Shown here: in pieces, positions 1-8,614 of the stretch
How positions within the stretch are numbered: position 1 is the stretch's first letter
Layout: every line of letters begins with the position of its first letter
Source: DASYQD01 sp036005845
GTDB lineage: Bacteria; Acidobacteriota; Thermoanaerobaculia; Multivoradales; JAIOJS01
Reading direction: 5' to 3'
Assembly: GCA_036005845.1 (NCBI GenBank)
Contig: DASYQD010000016.1
Span: 1-64,000, forward strand
DNA: 64,000 nucleotides
Translations under genes and position numbers: made by a program
The notes under the pieces: model-generated
What the model was told of the DNA's origin: nothing
Database searches by the model: none
The model's input: only the letters and a program-made list of their open reading frames with translations

Positions 1-81
1 ATGTCATGGCGGCGCGTAGTATAGACGGCGGGCCATCGTCCCCGCGGTCGTACAATTGCCACCGGTGCAAGGGCGAAAAAC

Positions 82-393
82 ATGAGCACCGCAACTACCT
101 ATCAGTACATCTTCCTGGACGAGGAGGGTGTTGCCCAAATAGCGGGCGCCAACACGAAGGTCGTCGAGGTCGTGCTGCTGAGTCGTGCTTCCGGTGAGTC
201 CCCCGAGGAGCTAAGCGCCGATCTGCCGCATCTGTCACCGGCACAGATCCACTCCGCGCTCGCGTACTACGGGGACCACAAGAGCGAGCTCGACGACGAG
301 ATCTCGCGTTCGCGTGACGAAGCCGACGCGCTGCGAGCCGAGCTGGGTCAAGCGCCGGTCGCCGAGCGGCTCGCCCGTATGCGTCGTTCCTGA
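82..393 (+). CDS. DUF433-type antitoxin-like protein
   Basis: 103-residue protein with the short DUF433 layout: an N-terminal strand around YQYIFLDEEG, then a small helix-turn-helix-like part with the family hallmark of LSPAQIHSALAYY near residues 50-65, ending in a charged, probably helical tail. DUF433 proteins are usually the DNA-binding antitoxin half of VapBC45-like modules. The gene lies 8 nt ahead of a DUF5615 (PIN-like) gene on the same strand, the expected toxin partner, which supports the call. It should bind its own promoter and neutralise the nuclease. The ATG start is preceded by an A-rich stretch (GGGCGAAAAAC), not a strong Shine-Dalgarno. Family assignment is fairly sure; DNA binding is inferred. 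Confidence 0.8.
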   Translation: MSTATTYQYIFLDEEGVAQIAGANTKVVEVVLLSRASGESPEELSADLPHLSPAQIHSALAYYGDHKSELDDEISRSRDEADALRAELGQAPVAERLARMRRS

Positions 394-401
394 TCGCCCG
401 C

Positions 402-747
402 GTGCTGCGGCTCTACCTCGACCACAACCTCCACGGTCTGGTGGCGGGGCAACTCCGCGCGCGCGGAGTGGATGTGGTCACCGCGTTCGAGGACGGTCGC
501 CACGAGCTCTCCGATCCGTTGCTGTTGGATCGCGCTGAAGAGCTGGGTCGCGTCTTCGTAAGCCACGACCGTCATCTGCTGCGCGAGGCGGCGCGGCGGA
601 ACCGGCTCGGGATCGAGTTCCGCGGAGTGGTGTACTGCCACCAGGACCGTCTTGTCCTCACCGCTTTTGATCGACGAGTTGGAGCTGGCAGCTCGCGCGA
701 GCGATGATGCCGAGCTTCGCGGGCGCGTGTTGTTCCTGCCGCTCTGA
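402..747 (+). pseudogene. DUF5615 PIN-like toxin, frameshifted
   Basis: The GTG-started frame reads LYLDHNLHGLVAGQLRARG, a conserved Asp-His N-terminus, then VFVSHDRHLL and FRGVVYCHQDRL, all typical of DUF5615 (Mut7-C/PIN-like nuclease). After residue 84 the frame drifts to LTAFDRRVGAGSSRER and stops at 707. In the next frame the expected family C-terminus is present: LLIDELELAARASDD, then ELRGRVLFLPL and a stop at 745-747. One extra base near 654 explains both. The gene is therefore probably inactivated, unless this is a sequencing or assembly error or a programmed shift. Its partner DUF433 gene is intact directly upstream. Confidence 0.78.
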
Positions 748-849
748 CGCACCGCGTCTGCACCCCGGCGAGTCAGTGCTCGGCTAATATCGCGGCCCGC
801 TCTCTCGCGTCCGAGCCGCGCCGCACCCGCCACCATTCCTGGAGATCCA

Positions 850-2091
850 ATGGCCGACGCCCACGACGAGAAGCCCCAGGACTTCGCCACGCTCTTCGCG
901 GCTTACGAGGCCGAGCAGGCTCAGGCGGCGAAACGGAAGAAGGAGAAGGGGAGCGCTGACGGCGAGGAGCGCGGCAAGAAGCGCGGGCCGCAGGCAGGAG
1001 ACAAGGTGAGCGGACGCATCGTCAGCTTCGGCGAGGAGAGCGCGTTCGTCGACCTCGGCGGCAAGTCCGAGGGCGTCATCCCGCTCGCCGAGCTGCTCGA
1101 CGCCGACGGGCAACGCACGGTGAACGTGGGCGACGAGATCGAAGGGCTGGTCGTCGGCACCGGCGACGACGGCGTCGTGCTGCGCGTGCGCGGCGGCGGC
1201 CGCGGCCAGGCGGCGCCGGCCGAGCTGGCGCAGGCGCACGCGCACGGGCTGCCCGTCGAAGGTACCGTCGCGGCGGTGATCAAAGGCGGCGTCGAGGTGA
1301 CCGTCGCCGGCGTGCGCGCGTTCTGCCCGATCTCGCAGCTCGACGACCGCTACGTCGCCGACGCCACGTCGTTCGTCGGCCAGCGGCTGAGCTTCCGCAT
1401 CACCCGCATGGAGGAGGGTCGCGGGCGCGTCAACCTCGTGCTGTCGCGGCGGGCGCTGCTCGAGGAAGAGAAGACGGCCCGCGCCGAAGCCGCACGCGCG
1501 CAGCTCGCGCCCGGCAAGGTGGTGCGCGGCACCGTCACCTCGCTCGCCGCCTACGGCGCCTTCGTCGACCTCGGCGGCATCGAAGGCCTTCTGCACGTCT
1601 CGCAGCTCGGCCACGCAAGAGTTGCGCACCCGCAGGACGTGCTCGCCGTCGGCCAGGAGGTCGAAGTGCAGGTGCTCGACATCAAGAAGGACGCCAAAGG
1701 CGAGGAGCGCATCTCGTTGTCTCGTCGTTCGTTGGTGCGCGACCCGTGGCAGGACGAGGCGGCGAAGCTCAAGCCCGGCACGCGCCGCACCGGCCGCGTC
1801 GCGCGTTTGGAGACCTTCGGCGCCTTCGTCGAGCTGGCGCCCGGCATCGATGGGTTGCTGCACGTCTCGGAGCTCGGCGGCGGCAAGCCCATCCGCCACC
1901 CGCGGGAAGCGGTAAAGGCCGGCGACACGATCGACGTAGCCGTCAAGTCCGTGGACGTCGAGCGGCGGCGGATCTCGCTGACCCTCGCCGCCGCTGCCGA
2001 CGAAGCGGAGGCTTCAGTTGCCCAAGCGGCGCCCGAGCCGCCGGGCTTCGGCGCCATGGGCGACTTCTTCTCGCGCGGTAAGAAGCGCTGA
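850..2091 (+). CDS. S1 RNA-binding domain protein (ribosomal protein S1-like)
   Basis: 413 residues with a charged, lysine-rich N-terminus (residues 1-48) followed by four S1 OB-fold repeats at about 51-113, 132-201, 221-292 and 306-377. Repeats 3 and 4 show the canonical pattern GxVxxxxxFGAFVxLxxGxxGLLHVSEL; repeats 1 and 2 are more divergent. Shorter than the six-domain RpsA of Proteobacteria, it matches the four-domain S1-like proteins of other phyla that bind mRNA or assist translation. It could be an accessory S1 paralogue or this organism's only S1; one window cannot tell. A GGAGATCC ribosome-binding site lies just before the ATG. It stands alone, with a gap to the frameshifted toxin upstream. 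Confidence 0.88.
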   Translation: MADAHDEKPQDFATLFAAYEAEQAQAAKRKKEKGSADGEERGKKRGPQAGDKVSGRIVSFGEESAFVDLGGKSEGVIPLAELLDADGQRTVNVGDEIEGLVVGTGDDGVVLRVRGGGRGQAAPAELAQAHAHGLPVEGTVAAVIKGGVEVTVAGVRAFCPISQLDDRYVADATSFVGQRLSFRITRMEEGRGRVNLVLSRRALLEEEKTARAEAARAQLAPGKVVRGTVTSLAAYGAFVDLGGIEGLLHVSQLGHARVAHPQDVLAVGQEVEVQVLDIKKDAKGEERISLSRRSLVRDPWQDEAAKLKPGTRRTGRVARLETFGAFVELAPGIDGLLHVSELGGGKPIRHPREAVKAGDTIDVAVKSVDVERRRISLTLAAAADEAEASVAQAAPEPPGFGAMGDFFSRGKKR

Positions 2092-2125
2092 ACCGCGGAA
2101 CCATCCGCGCGTCGCGCGCTGGCCC

Positions 2126-2320
2126 TCAGGTCCCGCTGCCGTCTTTCTTCCGTTGACGCTCGATGCGAGCGCGGTCGAGGGCGAGCAACATTGCTTCCTG
2201 TTCGGGATCGCGCGGGCGGCGTCCGGGCGGTCTGCCCGGCGGCTCGCCGGCGAGGATCGCGGCCCAGCGCTCGCGGCGAAGCCGCTGGATCTCGGCGCTG
2301 AATTCTTCGTAAGGGATCAA
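2126..2320 (-). CDS. Small hypothetical protein coupled to nucleotidyltransferase
   Basis: 64-residue, strongly charged protein (many Arg and Glu) with a probable N-terminal helix (YEEFSAEIQRLRRERW) and a Pro/Gly/Arg linker in the middle. Its ATG overlaps the stop of the upstream nucleotidyltransferase gene by 4 nt (ATGA), so the two are translationally coupled. No family recognised. The pairing with a nucleotidyltransferase resembles two-gene toxin-antitoxin or substrate-adaptor modules, but the order and the size of the partner do not match any system I can name. It may be a real regulatory partner or simply a small uncharacterised protein. Confidence 0.6.
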   Translation of the reverse strand: MIPYEEFSAEIQRLRRERWAAILAGEPPGRPPGRRPRDPEQEAMLLALDRARIERQRKKDGSGT

Positions 2321-2889
2321 GAGTCGTTGGTCTCGGATTGCAATCGATCCAGCTCCTCGCGCTCGGCTGGTTGCGCCGCGGTCTTGTCGCGCAGGTAGCT
2401 CCAGTCTAGACGTTGAGCATGAAGCAGGACGAGGCGGCGCGCCCAGCGCCGATCCTCGAGGCTCTGCCAGTGGACCGCGGCGCGCAGCCGGTCGAGGAGA
2501 AGGTCTTCGAGCCCGATGACGACGACGCGCAGGCCTTCGACATCGAGCTCGGTGCGCGGCGATGTCTCGCCCGGCAGACCGGCCGGCGCGGGCGCCTCGA
2601 AAAGGAGGTCGAGGTCTTCGCGGACCCAGAAGCGTCCCTGCTTGCGGAAGCCGAGATCGGCGAACGCCCGGTCGACCTCGGGCACGTTCGGCAGAGCGAG
2701 GTCCACGTCGCCGGTGGCGTAACCGCCGTGCGTGTAGACCTCGAGTGCAGCGCCGCCGACGAGGATGGGCTCGATGGCGTCCTCGGCCAGACGGTCGGCT
2801 ACGAGCGCCAGCGCCACGAGCCGGCGGCGGGCCGGGTTGGGCTCGTCGGCGAGCGCTTCGAGGCGCTCACGTCGTCGCGCGGGATCCAT
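2317..2889 (-). CDS. Nucleotidyltransferase-fold protein (DUF6036/MNT-like)
   Basis: 190 residues. After an N-terminal helical part the sequence has LVGGAALEVYTHGGYATGDVDL (residues about 42-63), the GG...D-x-D signature of polymerase-beta-like nucleotidyltransferases, and a later third acidic position in the EDLDLLF region. The C-terminal half contains a helix-rich stretch with LEDLLLDRLRAAVHW, as in the MNT/DUF6036 type used in toxin-antitoxin and abortive-infection modules. It would transfer a nucleotide to a protein or RNA target. It is followed in an ATGA overlap by a 64-residue protein. Only the fold is supported; target and toxicity are unknown. Confidence 0.72.
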   Translation of the reverse strand: MDPARRRERLEALADEPNPARRRLVALALVADRLAEDAIEPILVGGAALEVYTHGGYATGDVDLALPNVPEVDRAFADLGFRKQGRFWVREDLDLLFEAPAPAGLPGETSPRTELDVEGLRVVVIGLEDLLLDRLRAAVHWQSLEDRRWARRLVLLHAQRLDWSYLRDKTAAQPAEREELDRLQSETNDS

Positions 2890-2956
2890 GGGCGCATCCT
2901 AGCGTCGTGGCAGCGCACGAGAGCTGCAGTGCACGCGGCCGTCGTAGGCTAGGCCC

Positions 2957-3739
2957 GTGCTCGGCAGTGTTCTGCTCTACGCCGGCCTCGTGCTGGCTTC
3001 CGTCGGGCTCGTCACGCTGGTGCGGCCGCTGCGGTGGCTGCGCATTGCGACGCGGCGCCGTGCGGCGGCGGTGCTTGCCACGGGCGTCTTGCTCGTTATC
3101 GTTGCCGTCCTGCTGCCGGCGCCGGCGATGCGAGTCACGCAATCCCTGACGCAGCTCGATGCGATGGTGCCGGTGTGGCAGTTCGGCGAGCGGCACGAGA
3201 TCCGGGTGCACGCCGATCCGGCTCGCGTCGAGCGGGCGATCCGCGCGGTGACGGCGCGCGAGATCCGGCTGTTTCGGCTGCTCACCTGGATCCGCAATCC
3301 GCGGTTGCCGGGCAGCCGGCAGCGGGAGAGCATCCTCGCGCCGTCAGCCGACCGGCCGATCCTCGACGTGGCGTTGCAGGGCGGCTTCATGGTGCTCGCC
3401 GAAGTGCCGCAACAGGAGTTGGTGTTCGGCACGCTCGTCGTCGTCCCCAGTGAGCTTCGCCGCTTGCCACTCAAGGAGCGTGCTCGCTTGCGCCGCGAGT
3501 TCACGCCGGCGAAGTTTCAAGCCCTCGACAAGCCGGGTTACGCCAAGGCGGCGATGAACTTCCGGCTCGAGGACGAGGGCAACGGCTGGACGCGCCTGAC
3601 GACCGAAACTCGCGTCTTCGCCACCGACGATCAGGCGCGACGGCGCTTCGCCGCCTACTGGCGCGCGATCTACCCCGGCAGCGCGCTCATCCGCCGCATG
3701 TGGCTGCGCGCCATCCGCTTGCGCGCCGAGCGCGAGTAA
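2957..3739 (+). CDS. Membrane protein of unknown function with a soluble C-terminal domain
   Basis: 260 residues from a GTG start. Two hydrophobic segments (about residues 3-22 and 35-55) would anchor it in the inner membrane, followed by a soluble domain of about 200 residues. That domain has a helix-grip-like pattern: an acidic/basic helix (ADPARVERAIRAV), strands around ILDVALQGGFMVLAE and a closing segment WTRLTTETRVFATDDQARRRFAAYWRAI, which is reminiscent of the SRPBCC/polyketide-cyclase fold. No enzyme motif is visible. It is divergent from the nucleotidyltransferase pair and lies 48 nt upstream of the CPBP gene, so they may share a transcript. The fold suggestion is inference. Confidence 0.7.
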   Translation: MLGSVLLYAGLVLASVGLVTLVRPLRWLRIATRRRAAAVLATGVLLVIVAVLLPAPAMRVTQSLTQLDAMVPVWQFGERHEIRVHADPARVERAIRAVTAREIRLFRLLTWIRNPRLPGSRQRESILAPSADRPILDVALQGGFMVLAEVPQQELVFGTLVVVPSELRRLPLKERARLRREFTPAKFQALDKPGYAKAAMNFRLEDEGNGWTRLTTETRVFATDDQARRRFAAYWRAIYPGSALIRRMWLRAIRLRAERE

Positions 3740-3787
3740 CTACGCATCGAGCGCAGCACGGCGCGGAACGTCGTAGGCTCCGCCGCG

Positions 3788-6700
3788 ATGCTCGAGAAGC
3801 TCACCCGCGCCGACAAGCGCCTCCTCCTCACCTGCATCGCCGTCGCCGCGCTATCGCTTTTCGTCGGCGTTCGCTACTACTTCCTCGCCTTCCCCGAAGC
3901 TTCGATCGAGTTCCGCGTCACCCGCGAGAGCTCGGTCCCGGTCGCCGAGTCGTTCCTGCGCGCCCTGCACCTCGACCCCAAGCCCTACCGCCACGCCGCG
4001 ATCTTCGGCTTCGACGACGAGCAGAAGACCTTCCTCGAGCGCGAGCTCGGCGTCGCCGAGTCGAACCGCCTGCTCGAGACGACGGTCCGCCTCTGGCGCT
4101 GGCAGCACCGCTGGTTCCGGCCGCTGCAGAAGGAGGAGCTGTCGGTCGAGGTGACGACCAAGGGCGAAGTCGTCGGCTTTCAGCATCTGCTCGCCGAGGA
4201 CGCGCCGGGGCCCAACCTTCCGACCGAGAGCGCACGCCAGCTCGCCGAGACCTTCCTCGCCGGTACCATGCGCCGGCCGCTCGCCTCGCTCGCCTTCGTC
4301 GAGGCGTCGTCGCAGACGCGCCCGCATCGCACCGACCACTCCTTCACCTGGAAGGTCATCGGCAGCGAGGTGAAGGGCGCCGACTACCGCGTCGCCGTCG
4401 ACGTCGCCGGCGGCGCCGTCAGCGGCTACCGCGAGTGGCTGAAGGTGCCCGACACCTGGGTGCGGGGCTACGGCAAGCTGCGCTCGAAGAACGAGACGGC
4501 GAACCTGGTCGACAACCTGCTGCTGCTGCTCACCGTGCTCGCCATGCTCGGCTTCCTCGCCACCCGCGTGCGGCGCGGCGACGTGCGCTGGCGCGCCGCG
4601 GCGGTCCTCGGCGGCATCACCTTCGTGCTGCTCGCGGTGTCGCAGCTCAACAGCCTGCCGTCGGAGCTCTACGACTACGACACCACCGCGTCGTTCGCCG
4701 GCTACCTGATCTCGAAGGTGCTGCTCGGCATCGCGGGCGGGCTCGCCGTCGGCGTGCTGATTTTGTTGCTGGCCGCTGCCGCCGAGCCGATCTACCGCGA
4801 GCGCTTCCCGGCGCGCCTGTCGGTGAGCTCGCTGCTGCGCCTGCGCGCCTGGCGCACGCGCGAGACGTTCATCGCCACGCTGGTTGGCCTCACGCTCACC
4901 TGTTTCTTCTTCGCTTACGAGAACGTCTTCTACCTGATCGCCCACCGGCTGGGCGCCTGGTCGCCGCGCGAGGTCGCCTACTCCGACCTGCTGTCGACGA
5001 CGTTCCCGTGGATCTACGTGCTGTTCTTCGGCTTCCTGCCGGCGATCTCCGAGGAGCTGATCTCGCGCGTGTTCTCGGTGCCGTTCTTCGAGCGGCTGTT
5101 CCGCAGCACCGCCTTCGCGATCGTCGTCGCCGCGTTCGTCTGGGGCTTCGGTCACGCCGCGTATCCCAACCAGCCGTGGTGGATCCGCGGCCTGGAGGTG
5201 GGGCTCGCCGGCATCGTCTTCGGCCTCGCCTTCCTGCGCTTCGGCATCCTCTCGGTGCTCGTCTGCCACTTCTCGGTCGACGCGCTTTACACGGCGTTCG
5301 TGCTCATCCGCTCGCCCAACGTCTACTACGTGGTGTCGGGCAGCCTGTCGGCGGGGATCTTCCTCCTCGTCTTCATCGCCGCGGCGGTGGCCTACCGCGT
5401 GCGCGGCGGGTTCCTGCCGCCGGCGGTGACGAATGCGGTCGAAGGAGTGGCGCCTGCGCCGGCACCTGCGCTCCAGCCCGCCGCGATCACAGAGTCCGCG
5501 GCGGGAGCGATCGGCTACCAGCCCCTGTCCGGAATGCGCATCGCGTGGGGCCTGCTGCTCGCCGCCGGCTTGGTCGCGCTCGCCGTCACACCCGTCCAGC
5601 GGCTCGGCGACTGGGTCGCCTTCCGCGCCACGCGCGAGTCGGCGCGCGACGCGGCCGCGGCGTTTCTCCGCGAGGCGGGATTCGACGTCGGCGCCTATCG
5701 GCGGATCGCGCGCGTCATGGACCGCACCGACGAGACCGCCGCCGCGTACCTGCTCGCGACCGGCGGCGCGCCGGCGGTGACGCGCGTCTACGGCACGCTG
5801 GCGCCGACGCCGCTCTGGCGCGTGCGCTTCTTCGTGCCCGGGCAGAAGGAGGAGCACTGGGTCTCGGTCGACGCCAACAGCGGCAAGGCGGTGGGCTTCC
5901 GCCGCACGCTGCTCGACGACGCGCCGGGCGCGCGGCTGCCGAAGGAGCAGACGCTGGCGCTCGCCCGCGCGTTTCTGCTCGCGCGCGGCGTCGATCTCGC
6001 GCACGCCGAGCTCAAGGAGCAGACGCAGAAGGACGAGAAGGCGCGCCGCGATCACACCCTCACCTGGGAGATCGCCGTCCCCGGCGCCGGCGAGGCGAAG
6101 CTGCGGCACGAGGTGGTGGTGCAGGGCGGCAAGGTGGGCTCGTGGACGCGCGAGGTGAAGATCCCGGAAGCGTGGCGCCGCGCGCGCGAGAAAGAGACGG
6201 CGCTCACCGTCATCGTGCGCTGGCTCAAGCTGCCGCTGCTCGGCGTCCTCGCCGCGCTCGCCATCCTCCTCCTGGTGACGAAGATCCGCGCCGGCGAGTT
6301 TCCTTGGAAGACGGCGGCGGTCTTCGGCGCCATCGCGGCGGCCGCCGTGCTGCTGCGGCTCCTGCTGTCGCTCGACACCTTGTGGAGCGCCTACGACACG
6401 GCGATCCCCGCCGCCACCTTCGCCATCGTCATCGGCGTGAGCCTCGCGGTGGGCGCGCTCGGCAGCGCCGTGGCGGCCGCGCTGGCGACGGGCCTCGCCG
6501 CCGCGCTCTATCCGGAGGCGCTGGCGATGTGGCGCGCGCCGGCGCGCCGAGCCTTGGCGCGCGACGCGCTGGTCGGCGGCGTCGTCGCGCTCGCCATGGC
6601 GCTCGGCTTGCCGGTGCTGCGCGGCCTGATCGAGAACCTGCTGCCGGCGGGACGGCTCTTCGCCGGCGTCTCATGGCCCAACGGCGCCGAGGCTGCGGTC

Positions 6701-7144
6701 CCCTGGCTCGCCACGGTCGCCCGCGCCGTGTCGTCGACGTTGCTGGTGGCGGCGCTCGCCGCCATCGTGGTGGCCGTCCTGGGGCGCCACTTCCGCACTC
6801 TCGGCCGCCGCGCGCTGCTCTCGCTGCTCGTCGCGTTGTCGTTCCTGCCGGCGCTCGCGCGCACCCCCGCCGAGTACGCCTCCGGCCTGCTGTCGGTCGC
6901 GGTGCTGGTCGCCGGCGTGCTGCTGCTCGCGATCTGCTTCCTGCGCAAGAACCCGCTCGCCTGGGTGACGGCGGCGTGGCTGGGCGTCGGCGCTGGCGGC
7001 GCGATCCGCCTCCTCGCCGAGCCCGGCGGCTCCTATCGACTTCAGGGCGCGCTGGCGCTCGCCGTCGTGCTGCTGCCGGTCGCCTGGCTGGCCCTGGCCG
7101 CGCTTCCGCGCGCGGTAGCGTCCGACGCCGGCGCACAGCGGTAG
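3788..7144 (+). CDS. Large CPBP (ABI) family intramembrane protease-like protein, internally duplicated
   Basis: 1118 residues, many membrane helices. The first half has a signal-anchor-like helix, a soluble PepSY-like domain (about 45-230) and a polytopic core with the CPBP motifs: EELISRV at about 422-428 (motif 1, EExxxR), FGHA near 453-456 (motif 2) and VCHFSVD (motif 3). These are the glutamate and histidine ligands of CAAX-prenyl-protease-like metallopeptidases. The second half, from about residue 600, repeats the soluble domain (ESARDAAAAFLREAGFD, LRxxFxVPGQKEEHWVSVD) and again ends in many helices, but shows no EExxxR or histidine motif. It therefore looks like a duplication in which one copy lost the active site. 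First gene of a tight three-gene run. Substrate unknown. Confidence 0.82.
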   Translation: MLEKLTRADKRLLLTCIAVAALSLFVGVRYYFLAFPEASIEFRVTRESSVPVAESFLRALHLDPKPYRHAAIFGFDDEQKTFLERELGVAESNRLLETTVRLWRWQHRWFRPLQKEELSVEVTTKGEVVGFQHLLAEDAPGPNLPTESARQLAETFLAGTMRRPLASLAFVEASSQTRPHRTDHSFTWKVIGSEVKGADYRVAVDVAGGAVSGYREWLKVPDTWVRGYGKLRSKNETANLVDNLLLLLTVLAMLGFLATRVRRGDVRWRAAAVLGGITFVLLAVSQLNSLPSELYDYDTTASFAGYLISKVLLGIAGGLAVGVLILLLAAAAEPIYRERFPARLSVSSLLRLRAWRTRETFIATLVGLTLTCFFFAYENVFYLIAHRLGAWSPREVAYSDLLSTTFPWIYVLFFGFLPAISEELISRVFSVPFFERLFRSTAFAIVVAAFVWGFGHAAYPNQPWWIRGLEVGLAGIVFGLAFLRFGILSVLVCHFSVDALYTAFVLIRSPNVYYVVSGSLSAGIFLLVFIAAAVAYRVRGGFLPPAVTNAVEGVAPAPAPALQPAAITESAAGAIGYQPLSGMRIAWGLLLAAGLVALAVTPVQRLGDWVAFRATRESARDAAAAFLREAGFDVGAYRRIARVMDRTDETAAAYLLATGGAPAVTRVYGTLAPTPLWRVRFFVPGQKEEHWVSVDANSGKAVGFRRTLLDDAPGARLPKEQTLALARAFLLARGVDLAHAELKEQTQKDEKARRDHTLTWEIAVPGAGEAKLRHEVVVQGGKVGSWTREVKIPEAWRRAREKETALTVIVRWLKLPLLGVLAALAILLLVTKIRAGEFPWKTAAVFGAIAAAAVLLRLLLSLDTLWSAYDTAIPAATFAIVIGVSLAVGALGSAVAAALATGLAAALYPEALAMWRAPARRALARDALVGGVVALAMALGLPVLRGLIENLLPAGRLFAGVSWPNGAEAAVPWLATVARAVSSTLLVAALAAIVVAVLGRHFRTLGRRALLSLLVALSFLPALARTPAEYASGLLSVAVLVAGVLLLAICFLRKNPLAWVTAAWLGVGAGGAIRLLAEPGGSYRLQGALALAVVLLPVAWLALAALPRAVASDAGAQR

Positions 7145-7156
7145 AATCCCCCGCCA

Positions 7157-8149
7157 GTGATCCCGCAGCAGCCCGCACCGCGCAGGCTCTCGGTCGGCAG
7201 CGCCGCCAGCGAGGCGATGGACCTCGTCCGCGCGCGGCTCTTCCCCTTCCGCCTCGACCGCTGGCTGCCGCTTGGCTTCGTCACCTTCCTCGACCGCTGC
7301 GGGCGCACCGGCGGCGGCCCCACGTCGGGCGGCTCGGGCCGGCTGCCGGGCAGCAGCAGCGACATCGGCAACGGCGGCCCCAGTGTCGGGGAGGTCATCC
7401 AGAACGCCAAGGACTGGATCGGCGAGCACCTGCTGGTCGTCGTCGCCATCAGCGCCATCGTCCTGGTGCTCATCGTCACCATCATCGCCATCGTGCTGTG
7501 GCTCAACAGCCGCGGCGTCTTCATGTATGCCGACAACGTGGCCAGCGGCCGTTTCGACATCGCCCGCCCCTGGCGCGAGCACGCCGGCCATGCCTGGTCG
7601 TACTTCGGCTGGACGTTCGGGCTGTCGCTCGTCGGTTGCTTCGGCGCGCTGGTGCTGGTGGCGCCCATCGTCCTCTTCGTCATCTCGCTCTTCAGCTCGG
7701 GAGCCAGCCCGCTCGCCATCCTCGGCATCATCGCCCTCGGGCTGCTGCTCATCTTGTGGGCGATCGTCGTCAACCTCTTCTCGCTCGTGCTGCGCGATTT
7801 CGCGGCGCCGCTGCAGATGCTGCTCGACGTGCGCTGCGGGAAGGCGCTCGGCGTCGCCTCGGGCATCGTCCGCGCCAACGTCGGCAGCTTCGTCATCTAC
7901 GTCGTGCTCAAGATGGTCTTCGCCATCGTTGCCGGCATCACCGCGCTGCTCGCCGGCTGCTTCACCTGCTGCCTGGGTTTCCTGCCGGTCATCCACCACA
8001 CGCTGCTGCAGCCGCTCTACTACTTCGAGCGCGCCTGGTCGCTCTGCCTGCTGCGGCAGGCGGGCTACGACCTCTTCCCGGCGCCGCCGCCGCCCGAGCC
8101 GCCGCCGGCGCCGCTGGCTCCTCCAGAGCCGCTGCCCGTCCTCGGCTGA
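7157..8149 (+). CDS. Polytopic membrane protein of unknown function
   Basis: 330 residues beginning at a GTG 12 nt after the CPBP gene. The N-terminus (about 1-85) is polar and glycine/serine rich. It is followed by four or five hydrophobic segments (about 95-115, 150-185, 190-215, 240-280), a short cytoplasmic-looking CGKALGVASGIVRANVG stretch, and a proline-rich tail (PAPPPPEPPPAPLAPPEPLP). The tail could be a flexible periplasmic or cytoplasmic extension. The overall pattern resembles uncharacterised glycerophosphodiester-phosphodiesterase-type membrane domains seen in Acidobacteriota and archaea, but I cannot assign a function. Probably cotranscribed with its two neighbours. Confidence 0.75.
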   Translation: MIPQQPAPRRLSVGSAASEAMDLVRARLFPFRLDRWLPLGFVTFLDRCGRTGGGPTSGGSGRLPGSSSDIGNGGPSVGEVIQNAKDWIGEHLLVVVAISAIVLVLIVTIIAIVLWLNSRGVFMYADNVASGRFDIARPWREHAGHAWSYFGWTFGLSLVGCFGALVLVAPIVLFVISLFSSGASPLAILGIIALGLLLILWAIVVNLFSLVLRDFAAPLQMLLDVRCGKALGVASGIVRANVGSFVIYVVLKMVFAIVAGITALLAGCFTCCLGFLPVIHHTLLQPLYYFERAWSLCLLRQAGYDLFPAPPPPEPPPAPLAPPEPLPVLG

Positions 8150-8158
8150 CCCGCGGGG

Positions 8159-8575
8159 ATGTACGGGGTCGAGCACGCCGTCGGCCGCCTCGTCGAGGTG
8201 CGCCTGGCGAGCCCGCTGTCGCTCGAGGAGGTGCACCAGTTCGCGCTCGAGTACACGCGCAAGGCGAGCGCGATCCACGGCAAGTACGTGGGAGTCGTCG
8301 ACATCACCCACGCGACGCTGTTCCCTGCGCCGGTGGCCGAGGCGCTCATCCAGTTGCTGTCGCGCGCGGCCGAGCAGGTCGAGCGCACGGCGATCCTGGT
8401 CGGCGAGGGCGCCACCTTCGGCATGCAGGTCGAGCGCATCATCCGCAACGCCGCGAGTCCCAACCGGCGGGCGTTTCGCGATGCCGCCGCGTTGCGCGAG
8501 TGGCTGCGCGATGTGTTGACGGCGGAGGAGCGGGTGCGCCTGGCGCGGTTCCTCGTTACCACCAGCCGAGCGTAA
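8159..8575 (+). CDS. Conserved hypothetical protein, SpoIIAA/STAS-like fold
   Basis: 138 residues, soluble, with alternating strands and amphipathic helices: VRLASPLSLEEVHQF, KYVGVVDITHATLFPAPVAEALIQLL, VERTAILVGEGATFGMQVERIIRNA, RRAFRDAAALREWL. The pattern matches small SpoIIAA/STAS-like proteins common in Myxococcota and Acidobacteriota that report on an aspartate-containing loop and carry no enzyme signature. The C-terminal part ends LTAEERVRLARFL. It lies 9 nt after the preceding membrane protein gene and closes that operon, so it may be a soluble partner of the membrane proteins. Downstream is the long palindromic non-coding stretch. Function unknown. Confidence 0.65.
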   Translation: MYGVEHAVGRLVEVRLASPLSLEEVHQFALEYTRKASAIHGKYVGVVDITHATLFPAPVAEALIQLLSRAAEQVERTAILVGEGATFGMQVERIIRNAASPNRRAFRDAAALREWLRDVLTAEERVRLARFLVTTSRA

Positions 8576-8614
8576 ACGGGTGAGTGGTCGCTGAGCGATC
8601 GCTGGTCGCCGGCC

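Noticed and set aside
3700..8583. Very long open frame (about 1600 codons) on the plus strand
   Set aside because: It reads in another frame across three real genes (CPBP, membrane protein, STAS-like). It is rich in Arg/Pro/Ala, has no domain and comes from the high GC of the strand.
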